This document shows positions 25,792 to 33,882 of a stretch of 64,000 bases of DNA, piece by piece. The position numbers were made by a program, and so were the translations under genes. A model generated the notes under the pieces. The model was not told the origin of the DNA and ran no database searches. It saw only the letters and a program-made list of their open reading frames with translations. Within the stretch, counting starts at the first letter, position 1, and every line of letters starts with the position of its first letter. Source of the DNA: Cocleimonas sp. (GTDB lineage Bacteria; Pseudomonadota; Gammaproteobacteria; Thiotrichales; Thiotrichaceae); NCBI GenBank assembly GCA_021647365.1, contig JAKIUW010000005.1, forward strand, positions 1 through 64,000, read 5' to 3'.

Positions 25792-26111
25792 GGAGATTGT
25801 TTGTCCACCAGTAAACGCTCTACGATGTTGCCCTTTACAAGATGCTCATCGATGATTTCATCAATATCGGCTTTGTCTACAAAGGTGTACCAAGTTTCTT
25901 CTGGATAAATAACAATCACAGGGCCTAGCTCGCAACGGTTTAAACAGCCTGCTGAATTAACGCGTACCTCGCCTGAGCGAACCAAGCCTAACTCCTTGCT
26001 ACGTTTTTTCATATAATCACGCATTTCTTGTGCATTGTGTTGCGCGCAACATTGGCTACCATCTTCGCGATGGTTGGTGCAGAAAAACACATGATTCTTA
26101 TAATATGACAT
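25785..26111 (-). CDS. Thioredoxin-like [2Fe-2S] ferredoxin
   Basis: The 108-residue protein resembles stand-alone thioredoxin-fold [2Fe-2S] ferredoxins related to the 24-kDa NADH dehydrogenase subunit. The cluster ligands are probably Cys11 (HVFFCTNH), Cys21 or Cys22 (GSQCCAQH), Cys56 and Cys60 (AGCLNRC), and GPVIVIYPE follows as in the family. It overlaps ubiA by 7 bp. Its electron partner is unknown. A divergent DUF3549 gene starts 77 bp away. Confidence 0.88.
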   Translation of the reverse strand: MSYYKNHVFFCTNHREDGSQCCAQHNAQEMRDYMKKRSKELGLVRSGEVRVNSAGCLNRCELGPVIVIYPEETWYTFVDKADIDEIIDEHLVKGNIVERLLVDKQSPC

Positions 26112-26188
26112 GGTGGCTATTGGGTATCTTTGTAAGATGTGAGATTATGCCCGATTTTACAGTTAGCAAATAGCTTAGCGAATAAAAA

Positions 26189-27322
26189 ATGACCCAAAAC
26201 ACGACAGAAAAATTTGATAGCATTACTCATTTCTTACAAACAGGTGGATTTAATTACCGTGTGTTTGATATGGGACGAAAGATTAATCGTTTTTCTAGTG
26301 AAGAATTTGAAAGCATTGAAGGGCAAAAACAAGCATACCCTGCACCGTTTCAAAAAAAGGCATGGCTAGCTTTATTGTTTTGGGAAAGTGAAAAGCAAAA
26401 CGAAGCAACGATTTGGTTCTTACAATTTCCCATTGATGAGCTAGGTTTTTTAAAGCTAGAAGCCCGCGATGCATTTTTGATTGATCTATTAGAGCAAACA
26501 GGCAAAAACATCCAAGCGAAACAGCAGGGCAAGCAAGCATTGGATGAACTTAAAGAATCCCCTTTTGCGTTCAAGCCCAACCCTGATCGTTTGGCAATGT
26601 TGCACGCCTTGGCAACCAAAGCGCTAGACCAGCAACCATCGCAATATTATCAACACACGCGTGACTATTTATCAGGTAGTGCAGGCTATGAGCAGTGGCA
26701 GTTTTTAGGTTTGCAAGGGATTGCAGATGTTGTTGCGCGCTTAGGTGAAGAGGGTAATGATGATTTATTAGCAAAAGCGATTGGCTTAATGCCAGAGGAA
26801 CCTTTGGTGAGTTTTTGCAGTGCATTGGAGAACATAAAGCCACAAGGTTCTTTAGCGCAAGCATTGGTTGCTAAGCTGGAAAATATAATATCTGAAAGCA
26901 TGGTTGCTGAGCGGAGCCGAAGCACACCCCCCCACTTTTACATGATGAATGATAATACTGAGCCAAAAGCTGGCGCTAACACCCAATTAATTTCCATGCT
27001 GATTAGAGCGTTATCAGGGGCAGAGCCAAAAGCTTTGAGGCAGAGCATGTTGCAGAAAATATTGGACTCGCCCTTGGGGAAAGATATTGAAATCATCGCC
27101 GCTATTTCTGGGCGAGCTTGGAATGATCTTAGTGATAAATCTGTGCTCAAAGCTTTTGTGACCAATCTTGCGAACCAAAATCAAATGGCATTTGATGCGA
27201 TATTGTCTGACTTGATGATGATTCCTGATATGCGAGAGTTGCTACTAAGTGAAGTGAACGGCGATAATCAGACTATTGGGCTAAGTGAAAAGTTTGATCA
27301 GTTTATGAGAAATGTAAAATAA
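26189..27322 (+). CDS. DUF3549-family protein carrying an in-frame repeat insertion
   Basis: The 377-residue protein resembles DUF3549 proteins (ITHFLQTGGFNYRVFDMGRK at the N-terminus; FQKKAWLALLFW; AFLIDLLEQTG). The family function is unknown; it is soluble and helix-rich. Residues 245-252 (STPPHFYM) are encoded by a copy of the dispersed G-run repeat at 26920-26944. The surrounding stretch, about residues 238-258, has a composition unlike the flanks and is probably an insertion in a loop. The reading frame continues to a normal C-terminus. The ATG lacks a strong ribosome site. Confidence 0.8.
   Translation: MTQNTTEKFDSITHFLQTGGFNYRVFDMGRKINRFSSEEFESIEGQKQAYPAPFQKKAWLALLFWESEKQNEATIWFLQFPIDELGFLKLEARDAFLIDLLEQTGKNIQAKQQGKQALDELKESPFAFKPNPDRLAMLHALATKALDQQPSQYYQHTRDYLSGSAGYEQWQFLGLQGIADVVARLGEEGNDDLLAKAIGLMPEEPLVSFCSALENIKPQGSLAQALVAKLENIISESMVAERSRSTPPHFYMMNDNTEPKAGANTQLISMLIRALSGAEPKALRQSMLQKILDSPLGKDIEIIAAISGRAWNDLSDKSVLKAFVTNLANQNQMAFDAILSDLMMIPDMRELLLSEVNGDNQTIGLSEKFDQFMRNVK
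26920..26944 (-). repeat. G-run dispersed repeat inside the DUF3549 coding sequence
   Basis: A complete 25-bp unit in reverse orientation lies within the gene. The insertion keeps the frame and codes S-T-P-P-H-F-Y-M. Confidence 0.97.
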
Positions 27323-27350
27323 AGTCGTGGGTTGGTTTAACGATGAACCA

Positions 27351-28286
27351 TTATTTGCGATTCTTTCTCCACCTCTTTTTTCGCTCTGCTTTTGTCTCTT
27401 GCTTAGCTATTTCTTTTTCTTCCTTTTCTTTATTCGCTAGAGCCACTTCTTGACTAAAGTCTGTAGGGTTTTCTAACGTGATTTTACCCAGTGTGCCCAA
27501 GCGGAATTCATTAATGAGTATCTTACAAGCTTTATCCAATTCAACCTGTCCGCCAGCGCGTAAACAACCTCTTAAACGTCCAATGGATTCAATCAATTCT
27601 AGTTCTGTTTGTGGTGCTGATGTGAGTTGATAGCGTTCTACCAGCATTTCGGGATAATTTTTGATGAGTGTTTCTGCAAGATAAAAAGCCGCATCGTCGC
27701 TATCAAAAGCAGTATCTTTAATAGCGCCAGAAATGGCGAGCCGATAACCGCTGTGCTCGTTATTGATATTTCCCCAAAGCAACCCTGGTGTATCAAATAA
27801 CACCACATCATCGTTGATTTTAATGCGTTGTTGGTGGCGCGTTACCGCCGCCTCGTTACCCGTTTTGGCAATACTTCTTCCCAATAGCGTATTGATAATA
27901 GTTGATTTTCCTACATTAGGAATTCCCACAATCATGGCGTGTACTTCTTTAACGCGCGCATCGCTGATATGAATCATTTTGCGAGCTAGCTTTGATATTT
28001 GTTTGATTTTATCGGGCTCATCGCGTGTCACGCAAAGGGTTTTAATGCCTTGGTTTTGCTCGTAGTAGTCTTGCCATTGTTGCGTTAGCTCGGAGTCGGC
28101 TAGATCACTTTTGTTAAAAACTTTAATACAGGGCTTATCCTTGCGGATGCTAGCAATCATCGGGTTTTCACTAGAGCCAGGCAGGCGAGCATCTAGGACT
28201 TCAATGAGCAAGTCCATCTCGGGCAGTTTTTGTTGAATCTCTTTACTGGCCTTGTGCATGTGGCCAGGAAACCATTGTATTTTCAT
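27351..28286 (-). CDS. Ribosome biogenesis GTPase of the YlqF/RbgA family
   Basis: The 311-residue circularly permuted GTPase has G4 NKSD at 58-61, then G1 GIPNVGKST at 121-129 and G3 DTPG at 165-168. It starts IQWFPGHMHKA as RbgA/YlqF proteins do. The C-terminus is very basic (KAERKKRWRKNRK). Family members act in 50S subunit assembly. The start codon lies one base from the end of a 261-bp MITE, so the 5' leader is supplied by that element; the only Shine-Dalgarno-like bases (AGAG) are in the MITE end. Confidence 0.9.
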   Translation of the reverse strand: MKIQWFPGHMHKASKEIQQKLPEMDLLIEVLDARLPGSSENPMIASIRKDKPCIKVFNKSDLADSELTQQWQDYYEQNQGIKTLCVTRDEPDKIKQISKLARKMIHISDARVKEVHAMIVGIPNVGKSTIINTLLGRSIAKTGNEAAVTRHQQRIKINDDVVLFDTPGLLWGNINNEHSGYRLAISGAIKDTAFDSDDAAFYLAETLIKNYPEMLVERYQLTSAPQTELELIESIGRLRGCLRAGGQVELDKACKILINEFRLGTLGKITLENPTDFSQEVALANKEKEEKEIAKQETKAERKKRWRKNRK

Positions 28287-28287
28287 T

Positions 28288-28548
28288 GGGGATCTCTATT
28301 AATTAGGTATTTCTTCTGACGACGCCAAAAACCCAGAATCAAGGCGTAGTCATGCAGGAATGCTCATACCTTTCAAATGACTGCAACGAAGAGTCTGGGC
28401 TTTTGGCTAAGCCCCGCAGGGCAAGTCTACAAGCTATCTCTCCGTTGTTGCACTTCTTGTAAAGGGAGCAACCATTTCCTGCGAAGCGCGTCTAGGATAT
28501 GATAGCTTGTAGACTTGCAGAAGAATCACCTAATTAATAGAGGTGCCC
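28288..28548. mobile_element. 261-bp MITE with 25-bp terminal inverted repeats
   Basis: The ends at 28294-28318 and 28518-28542 are inverted copies with 23 of 25 identical bases (CTCTATTAATTAGGT then RWTTCTTCTG). The similarity extends outward to GGG...CCC with two mismatches. Inside, two hairpins are visible: 28324-28337 with 28394-28407 (13 of 14), and a perfect 18-bp pair at 28421-28438 and 28501-28518. There is no ORF. No clear target-site duplication was found. The ends vaguely recall IS5-type elements, but this is uncertain. Confidence 0.8.
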
Positions 28549-28715
28549 TTAGCGCGTAGTATACATTTTTAGTTGATATTTAGTACATTCAGATAAGTGG
28601 TTATTTTGAGACGATGGAAGTATGGTATTATGCAGACAGTAATAGAGGTCTTTAAACCCCCTTTTCAAAATAAAGACTTCTAATAATTAATAATAATAAA
28701 TATGAGACCCCGATC

Positions 28716-29444
28716 ATGTTAAATACAGTAAGCAAATTACCTGTTAAGAAAAAGTCAGATAAAACAGACAGCAAAGAAAAAAATATTTTCCTTAAAGACA
28801 TTGATATGAAATCTATCAAAGAAATCCTTTTGAAAGAGATTGATGTTCCTAAACTAAAAGAGTCATTGGTCGAAGATATAAAAGCATCGCTTTTAAAAGA
28901 GATTGATGTGTCATCAATAAAAGAAATGCTTACCAAAGAGAACTCTGATTCAATATCTGTTGATGAGACTATATTAGTAGAAACCCCAAAGATTAATTTA
29001 CCAGCCTATCGATATGGTTTGACAGAGTCATTCATCGAAGATCACCAAGAGTTATTGTCTATCTATGAAAATATCATGGCGAGCGCTAAGAAAAAAGAAT
29101 ACACCATGCTTCCAATGATGCTCTCAAAATTCTCAAAGAAATGTCTGAGCCATTTTAATGAAGAAGAAGAGCTCTATATTTTCATGAAAGCTTTAGCGAG
29201 TAGCCGAAGCGATATTGAGAAAAAAGTAGCAAGAGAATTTACAATGGAGATGAAGAATCTGTCTGTTTCATTGTTTACAATATTGAACCAGAGCAACTAT
29301 ATTCCAGTATCCGATAATAGTGTTGATGGTTTTGTTAAAGAATTTGAAACATTAGGAGACCTCATAAAAGAACGTATTAGCAGAGAAGAGAAAATACTAT
29401 TCCCAATGTATGAGAATAGCCGCAAAGTGGTTGATATTTGCTAG
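28716..29444 (+). CDS. Hemerythrin-like (HHE) protein with repeated N-terminal segment
   Basis: The 242-residue protein has a charged N-terminal half with two similar helical segments containing LLKEIDV, at about residues 38-75. From residue 100 a four-helix-bundle domain looks like the HHE fold: FIEDHQELLSIYENI, then CLSHFNEEEELYIF, and ISREEKILFPMYE near the end. In the last motif the usual His is replaced by Arg/Ser, so metal binding may be incomplete. The arrangement also resembles Rsd/AlgQ anti-sigma proteins. I prefer an HHE-like call with unknown role. No Shine-Dalgarno sequence is obvious. Confidence 0.65.
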   Translation: MLNTVSKLPVKKKSDKTDSKEKNIFLKDIDMKSIKEILLKEIDVPKLKESLVEDIKASLLKEIDVSSIKEMLTKENSDSISVDETILVETPKINLPAYRYGLTESFIEDHQELLSIYENIMASAKKKEYTMLPMMLSKFSKKCLSHFNEEEELYIFMKALASSRSDIEKKVAREFTMEMKNLSVSLFTILNQSNYIPVSDNSVDGFVKEFETLGDLIKERISREEKILFPMYENSRKVVDIC

Positions 29445-29473
29445 TATTTATAGAAATTTTTCTGAGCTTGTAA

Positions 29474-29543
29474 AAGCACACCCCCCTAGTTTTACATGAT
29501 GGCTCGTTATAAATGCATCTTGTAAAAGTGGGGGGGTGTGCTT
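29474..29543. repeat. G-run dispersed repeat, inverted pair
   Basis: Reverse unit 29474-29498 (C6 run, then TAGTTTTACATG) and forward unit 29519-29543 (CTTG in place of CATG) face each other with a 20-bp centre. The pair lies between convergent genes and could end both transcripts. Confidence 0.93.
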
Positions 29544-29549
29544 TGTGAT

Positions 29550-29942
29550 TTATACTTTTTCTATATCAGCAATAGCGGCTTTTAAATGTTCTGTTGCGAG
29601 TTGAGCAACTTCTTGAACAACGCTGTTATCTTCTAAGCCTAGCACTGGCTCAGGCGCCATAAAGTGGAAGATGGTTTTTCCGTCTTCTTCACGAGCCACA
29701 ATCGTACACGGTAGCAAAGCACCAGCTTCAGGTGCTGCTTCTATAATCTTCTTTGCCATGCCTGGATTACATGCGCCTAAAATTCGGTAGGGTGCGATGT
29801 CTTCGCCCAGCTTATTTTTAATGGTGGCTTGTACATTCACTTCGCTGACGATGCCGAGCTTGTGATCCATTAGGATACTTTTGAGTGTTTCAATGGCTGT
29901 GTCGATAGGTTGGTTTAGGCTGGTTGTAAGTGTGTATGACAT
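29550..29942 (-). CDS. DUF302 family protein
   Basis: This is a small protein of about 130 residues. The ATG at 29942 is preferred because GGA lies about 8 bases upstream; a TTG four codons earlier is possible. The DUF302 fold is suggested by IETLKSILMDHKLGIVSEVNVQATIKNKLG, YRILGACNPGMAKKII and GALLPCTIVARE. The conserved Cys in GACNP and LPC fit the family. Its biochemical role is unknown; a link to sulfur or thiol chemistry has been suggested from gene contexts, but that is not shown here. Confidence 0.85.
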   Translation of the reverse strand: MSYTLTTSLNQPIDTAIETLKSILMDHKLGIVSEVNVQATIKNKLGEDIAPYRILGACNPGMAKKIIEAAPEAGALLPCTIVAREEDGKTIFHFMAPEPVLGLEDNSVVQEVAQLATEHLKAAIADIEKV

Positions 29943-30036
29943 ATTTGATTCCAATGTTAAAAGTGGTGCGTACTATAAAGTTTGCTTGATTGTGTGTCTT
30001 TGATAATTGTTAATTATTATGTTTGATTGAACATAT

Positions 30037-30086
30037 ATTCCTCGCTTAAGCGTGGACTCCAGCAGGAATCCTAGCTTAGGCTGGGA
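30037..30086. repeat. Possible REP-like hairpin between DUF302 and yceF genes
   Basis: ATTCCT (30037-30042) and AGGAAT (30064-30069) are inverted, with an inner CGCTTAAGCG palindrome, and further GGAATCC / CTGGGAA follow. It resembles the ATTCC-type REP elements elsewhere but is weakly conserved. Confidence 0.35.
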
Positions 30087-30097
30087 AGTAATGTGTG

Positions 30098-30679
30098 CTA
30101 CGGCAGTGATATTTCTTTCTCACGTAACATTTCAGATAAGCGAATCAGCGGTAATCCAATCAACGCCGTAGGATCATCACCACGCATACTTTTAAATAAT
30201 GTTACGCCCAAACCTTCGGATTTAAAGCTTCCCGCGCAAAAATAAGGTTCTTCTGCACGCAAGTATGATTCAATTTCTGCTTTGTTCAAATCACGAAAAT
30301 CTACATAGTAGGGCACTAGGTCAAGTTGATAACTGTCATCACTGCTGTCGTATAAACACAAACCTGTTAAAAAGCTCACGCATTGTCCTGAGCTTTCGGT
30401 TAATTGTTTAATGGCATTTTCGTGGTTGCCAGGTTTGCCTCGAATTACGCCGTTTAAAATGGAGCATTGATCGGATGCAATAATCAATGAATCAGGGTGA
30501 CGGTCTGCCACTGCTTTTGCTTTTTCTAAGGACAAACGTAACACATAATCTTCAGGTGTTTCATTGTTTAACGGTGTTTCGTTAATATCAGGAGAGTCGA
30601 CAACAAAGTCGATATTAAATCGCTCTAAAAGTTCTTTACGAAAAGGTGAAGTGGAGCCGAGGACTAAGGTTTTTTGCAT
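30098..30679 (-). CDS. yceF: Maf-like nucleotide pyrophosphatase (YceF type)
   Basis: The 193-residue Maf protein hydrolyses modified nucleoside triphosphates; YceF prefers m7GTP. It begins LVLGSTSPFRKELLERF, has the catalytic-region SLIIASDQCSILNG, and KPGNHENAI. YceF lies next to yceD in many gammaproteobacteria, as here, although here the two are divergent, separated by a repeat pair and a promoter. The call of YceF rather than YhdE rests on this context. Confidence 0.88.
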   Translation of the reverse strand: MQKTLVLGSTSPFRKELLERFNIDFVVDSPDINETPLNNETPEDYVLRLSLEKAKAVADRHPDSLIIASDQCSILNGVIRGKPGNHENAIKQLTESSGQCVSFLTGLCLYDSSDDSYQLDLVPYYVDFRDLNKAEIESYLRAEEPYFCAGSFKSEGLGVTLFKSMRGDDPTALIGLPLIRLSEMLREKEISLP

Positions 30680-30726
30680 ATGGTTTTAAAGTTGAGGCAG
30701 TGTTTTCAAAGTGGTATTAGATTATA

Positions 30727-30788
30727 AAGCACACCCCCCCACTTTTACAGGGTGTTTATAAAATATGCTGTAAAAGTGGGGGGGTGTG
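30727..30788. repeat. G-run dispersed repeat, inverted pair between divergent genes
   Basis: Reverse unit 30727-30750 and forward unit 30768-30788 face each other with a 17-bp centre; the inner CATG is changed to ACAG/CTGT on both arms, which keeps pairing. This pair lies upstream of both yceF and yceD, not at gene ends. Confidence 0.95.
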
Positions 30789-30836
30789 AAAAACGCTGCT
30801 TTTCGAAAAAATTTTTGTAAAAAACCAGAATAAACC

Positions 30837-30866
30837 TTTACAGGTAGGGGGTTAGGTCAATATAAT
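30837..30866 (+). promoter_or_regulatory. Strong sigma-70 promoter for yceD-rpmF
   Basis: TTTACA (30837-30842), 18-bp spacer, TATAAT (30861-30866). The yceD ATG is at 30876, only 9 bases after the -10 box, so the transcript would be leaderless or nearly so. Confidence 0.7.
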
Positions 30867-30875
30867 TCCGCTCTT

Positions 30876-31442
30876 ATGTCAAGCAAGAGTAATATTCAGC
30901 GTTTACCTGTTGAGATTGATCCATTTCGTTTGGTAGAACAGGGTCGAGTGCTGGATGGGAGAATCCCTATCAGTGACTTTCCTCGTTTGAAAGAACAGCT
31001 TTTTGAGGGTGGCATTAGTAAGGGTGGTGAGGGCGATGCTAGTGATAGCATTATCAATGTTCATCTTGAGTTTACCCGAACAAATACACGTTTGCCTGTG
31101 GTAAAAGGTACGATAGGTTCTAAGCTACAAATGACGTGTCAACGTTGTTTAAAAGGAAAAGAAGAACTGTTCGAGACAGAGCTTGAAGTGGTTTTAGTGA
31201 GTAGTGATGCTCAAGCAGACAAACTTCAAGAAGGCTTTGATACGTGGTTGGTTGAAGAGCAACAAATATTTTTACGAGATTTTATTGAAGATGAAATCTT
31301 GTTGGCATTGCCTTTGGTGATTGCGCACGATGAATGTGATGCAGCTCGAAAGTTGATAGAAGCATTGCCAGAAGAAGAAATAAGTGAAGAGCAGGAAGAA
31401 GTAAATCCTTTTGCTGCTCTAAAAGATTTAAAATTGAATTGA
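30876..31442 (+). CDS. yceD: YceD/DUF177 protein, 23S rRNA accumulation factor
   Basis: The 188-residue protein shows LPVEIDPFRLVEQGRVLDG, a CQRC pair (MTCQRCLKG), DFIEDEILLALPLVIAHDECD, and a C-terminus ending NPFAALKDLKLN, as in DUF177 proteins. YceD is needed for normal 23S rRNA processing or stability, and its gene is nearly always upstream of rpmF, as here (34-bp gap). No Shine-Dalgarno sequence precedes the ATG, and a consensus-like promoter lies just upstream. Confidence 0.92.
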   Translation: MSSKSNIQRLPVEIDPFRLVEQGRVLDGRIPISDFPRLKEQLFEGGISKGGEGDASDSIINVHLEFTRTNTRLPVVKGTIGSKLQMTCQRCLKGKEELFETELEVVLVSSDAQADKLQEGFDTWLVEEQQIFLRDFIEDEILLALPLVIAHDECDAARKLIEALPEEEISEEQEEVNPFAALKDLKLN

Positions 31443-31476
31443 ATATAGTAGAGCGTAAGCTCAAATGGAGTAACCC

Positions 31477-31680
31477 ATGGCAGTACAAAAAAGTAAAGTA
31501 ACACGTTCACGTCGCGGTCAGCGTCGTTCACATGATTCATTGTCGAATCCTACATTATCAATCGATCCAGTATCAGGTGAGACGCATTTACGCCATCACA
31601 TGACACCAGATGGGTTTTACCGTGGTCGCCAGATCATCGCATCTCCTGTAGAGCTTGACGATGAAGACGATGAGGAATAG
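31477..31680 (+). CDS. rpmF: 50S ribosomal protein L32
   Basis: The 67-residue protein begins MAVQKSKVTRSRRGQRRSHDSL, the L32 signature, and lacks the zinc-binding Cys motifs, so it is the zinc-free type. It has an acidic tail (ELDDEDDEE) longer than in E. coli. The ribosome site GGAG precedes the ATG. A terminator follows at 31725. Confidence 0.96.
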   Translation: MAVQKSKVTRSRRGQRRSHDSLSNPTLSIDPVSGETHLRHHMTPDGFYRGRQIIASPVELDDEDDEE

Positions 31681-31724
31681 GCAATAGTCTGTTTGCATTA
31701 GTCAAACGTTGTATAAAAACACTA

Positions 31725-31753
31725 AAAATCGCGGGCTTGTCCCGCGATTTTTT
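31725..31753 (+). terminator. Rho-independent terminator after rpmF
   Basis: AAAATCGCGGG pairs with CCCGCGATTTT around a 5-base loop and is followed by T residues. It probably reduces read-through from rpmF into plsX, 48 bp downstream. Confidence 0.92.
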
Positions 31754-31801
31754 CGTGTAAACTAGCTAAAATATTCAGTAGGCGTTTTTAGAAGGAAATA
31801 A

Positions 31802-32830
31802 ATGAACTCATACTTTCGTATAGCAATAGACACAATGAGCGGTGATAACGGCTTACAAGCTGCTGTCCCTGCGGCACTTATGTCCTTAGAAAAGTATGAT
31901 GACATCGCGCTAATATTAGTGGGTGATGAGCCACAATTATTGGCGGAACTTACAAAATTAAAAAAGACAACTAGCGACCGACTAAGCATCCAGCATTCAA
32001 CACAAGTCGTAACAATGGATGAGAAACCCGCCTTGGCTTTGCGTGGGAAAAAAGATTCTTCCATGCGCGTTGCAATCAACCTTGTTAAATCAGACGATGC
32101 TGATGCCGTTGTTAGTGCAGGTAATACGGGTGCATTAATGGCAACAGGGCGTTTTGTATTTAAAACATTACCTGGTATTGATCGCCCTGCGATCTGTACG
32201 GCTATTCCCGCTGCAATAGGGCATACCTATATGCTTGACTTGGGTGCAAATATTGATTCATCAGCCGAGCACCTTTATCAATTTGCGGTAATGGGTTCGG
32301 AGCTTGTTAAAGCGATTGATGGAAAAGAAAGCCCTAAAATTGGCTTATTAAATATCGGGCAAGAAGATCTAAAAGGTAATGAGCAAGTAAAAGCGGCACA
32401 TGAGTTACTTCAAAAAGGTGGCTTTAACTACATTGGCTTTGTAGAAGGCGATGATATATTTCATGGCGATGTTGATGTGGTTGTTTGTGATGGTTTTGTT
32501 GGTAATGTAGCGTTAAAGACCTCTGAAGGTTTAGCCAAAATGCTCTCAGAAGAGATCAAAAATGGTTATAAGAAAAACATTTTTACAAAAATAGCCGCGC
32601 TTATTTCGTTGCCCGTTCTAAATGGATTTAAAAAACGTTTTGATCCGCGTCGTTATAATGGTGCAAGCTTTTTAGGCTTAAAAGAAATTGTGATAAAAAG
32701 TCATGGTGGCGCGGATGATGTATCCTTTGCGAACGCCATTGGCATTGCGCGCAAAGCGGTGATGGAGAAAGTCCCCGCGCATATAGAAAAGTATTTACAA
32801 GAACATTTAGTAGACCAAGGATCACAATAA
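31802..32830 (+). CDS. plsX: Phosphate acyltransferase PlsX
   Basis: PlsX converts acyl-ACP to acyl-phosphate, the donor for PlsY in phospholipid synthesis. The 342-residue protein has IAIDTMSGDNG at the N-terminus, DADAVVSAGNTGALMA, MLDLGANIDSSAEHLYQFA and CDGFVGNVALKTSEG, all standard. GAAGGAAAT precedes the ATG. The stop overlaps the fabH start by one base. Confidence 0.96.
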   Translation: MNSYFRIAIDTMSGDNGLQAAVPAALMSLEKYDDIALILVGDEPQLLAELTKLKKTTSDRLSIQHSTQVVTMDEKPALALRGKKDSSMRVAINLVKSDDADAVVSAGNTGALMATGRFVFKTLPGIDRPAICTAIPAAIGHTYMLDLGANIDSSAEHLYQFAVMGSELVKAIDGKESPKIGLLNIGQEDLKGNEQVKAAHELLQKGGFNYIGFVEGDDIFHGDVDVVVCDGFVGNVALKTSEGLAKMLSEEIKNGYKKNIFTKIAALISLPVLNGFKKRFDPRRYNGASFLGLKEIVIKSHGGADDVSFANAIGIARKAVMEKVPAHIEKYLQEHLVDQGSQ

Positions 32831-33795
32831 TGTATTCACGAATTGCAGGAACAGGCAGTTACCTACCTGAAAAAATTCTTACCAATCATGATCTTGAAAA
32901 AATGGTGGATACTTCTCACGAGTGGATTGTTGAGCGCACGGGTATTGAAAAACGCCACATCGCTGCAGAAGGTCAAAGCACTTGTGATTTGGGTGAAATT
33001 GCCGCAAAGCGCGCCATGGAAATGGCAGGTAAAACGGCTGAAGATATTGACCTTATTGTTTTTGCTACAACGACACCTGATTTAATATTCCCCAGTACTG
33101 CGTGCTTGCTACAGAAAAAATTAGGCATATCAGGCGGGGCTGCTTTTGATATTCAAGCTGTTTGTACGGGCTTTGTGTATGCCCTAGGTGTAGCTGATAA
33201 GTTTATAAAAAGTGGTTCTCATAAGTGTGCCTTGGTTGTTGGCGCGGAAACACTTTCTAATATTCTTGATTGGACTGATCGTGGCACCTGTATTTTATTT
33301 GCCGATGGTGCAGGCGCTGTGGTGCTTGAAGCCAGTGAAGAAGAGGGCATTATGTCCACGCATTTACACGCCGATGGTCAGTATGAGGAGTTGCTCAATA
33401 CCAAAGGTGGGCTTTCAAAAAATAAAGCATTACTAGATTCTGGCGGGGCTTATGTGCAAATGAAAGGCAATGAAGTCTTCCGTATGGCGGTGAATACGCT
33501 GGGTAGAATCGTTGATGAAACGCTGGAGCATAATAATCTTGAGAAGAGCGACATTGATTGGTTAATTCCGCACCAAGCCAATATCCGCATTATTAAAGCC
33601 ACCGCTAAAAAGCTAAAAATGAACATGGATCATGTGGTGGTAACGGTTGATCAACACGGTAATACCTCGGCAGCCTCTGTGCCACTTGCGCTTGATACGG
33701 CCGTACGTGATGGGCGTATTAAGCGTGGAGAGACAATATTGCTAGAAGCGTTTGGCGGTGGGTTTACTTGGGGTTCTGCTTTAATAAGGTATTAG
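32830..33795 (+). CDS. fabH: 3-oxoacyl-ACP synthase III
   Basis: FabH condenses acetyl-CoA with malonyl-ACP to start fatty acid synthesis. The 321-residue thiolase-fold protein has catalytic Cys112 in AVCTGFVYAL, His in IPHQANIRI and Asn in QHGNTSAAS. It is translationally coupled to plsX. The usual next genes fabD, fabG and acpP are absent; a dispersed repeat and uvrC follow. Confidence 0.97.
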   Translation: MYSRIAGTGSYLPEKILTNHDLEKMVDTSHEWIVERTGIEKRHIAAEGQSTCDLGEIAAKRAMEMAGKTAEDIDLIVFATTTPDLIFPSTACLLQKKLGISGGAAFDIQAVCTGFVYALGVADKFIKSGSHKCALVVGAETLSNILDWTDRGTCILFADGAGAVVLEASEEEGIMSTHLHADGQYEELLNTKGGLSKNKALLDSGGAYVQMKGNEVFRMAVNTLGRIVDETLEHNNLEKSDIDWLIPHQANIRIIKATAKKLKMNMDHVVVTVDQHGNTSAASVPLALDTAVRDGRIKRGETILLEAFGGGFTWGSALIRY

Positions 33796-33801
33796 GCTGT
33801 G

Positions 33802-33826
33802 AAGCACACCCCCCCACTTTTACATG
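33802..33826 (-). repeat. G-run dispersed repeat, single half-unit after fabH
   Basis: A complete unit in reverse orientation begins 7 bp after the fabH stop. Confidence 0.95.
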
Positions 33827-33882
33827 ATGGTTGTGATTCTTCGGTATTTTGTTTGCCTGCTCGTGATTCTTTGTAAACAGAT

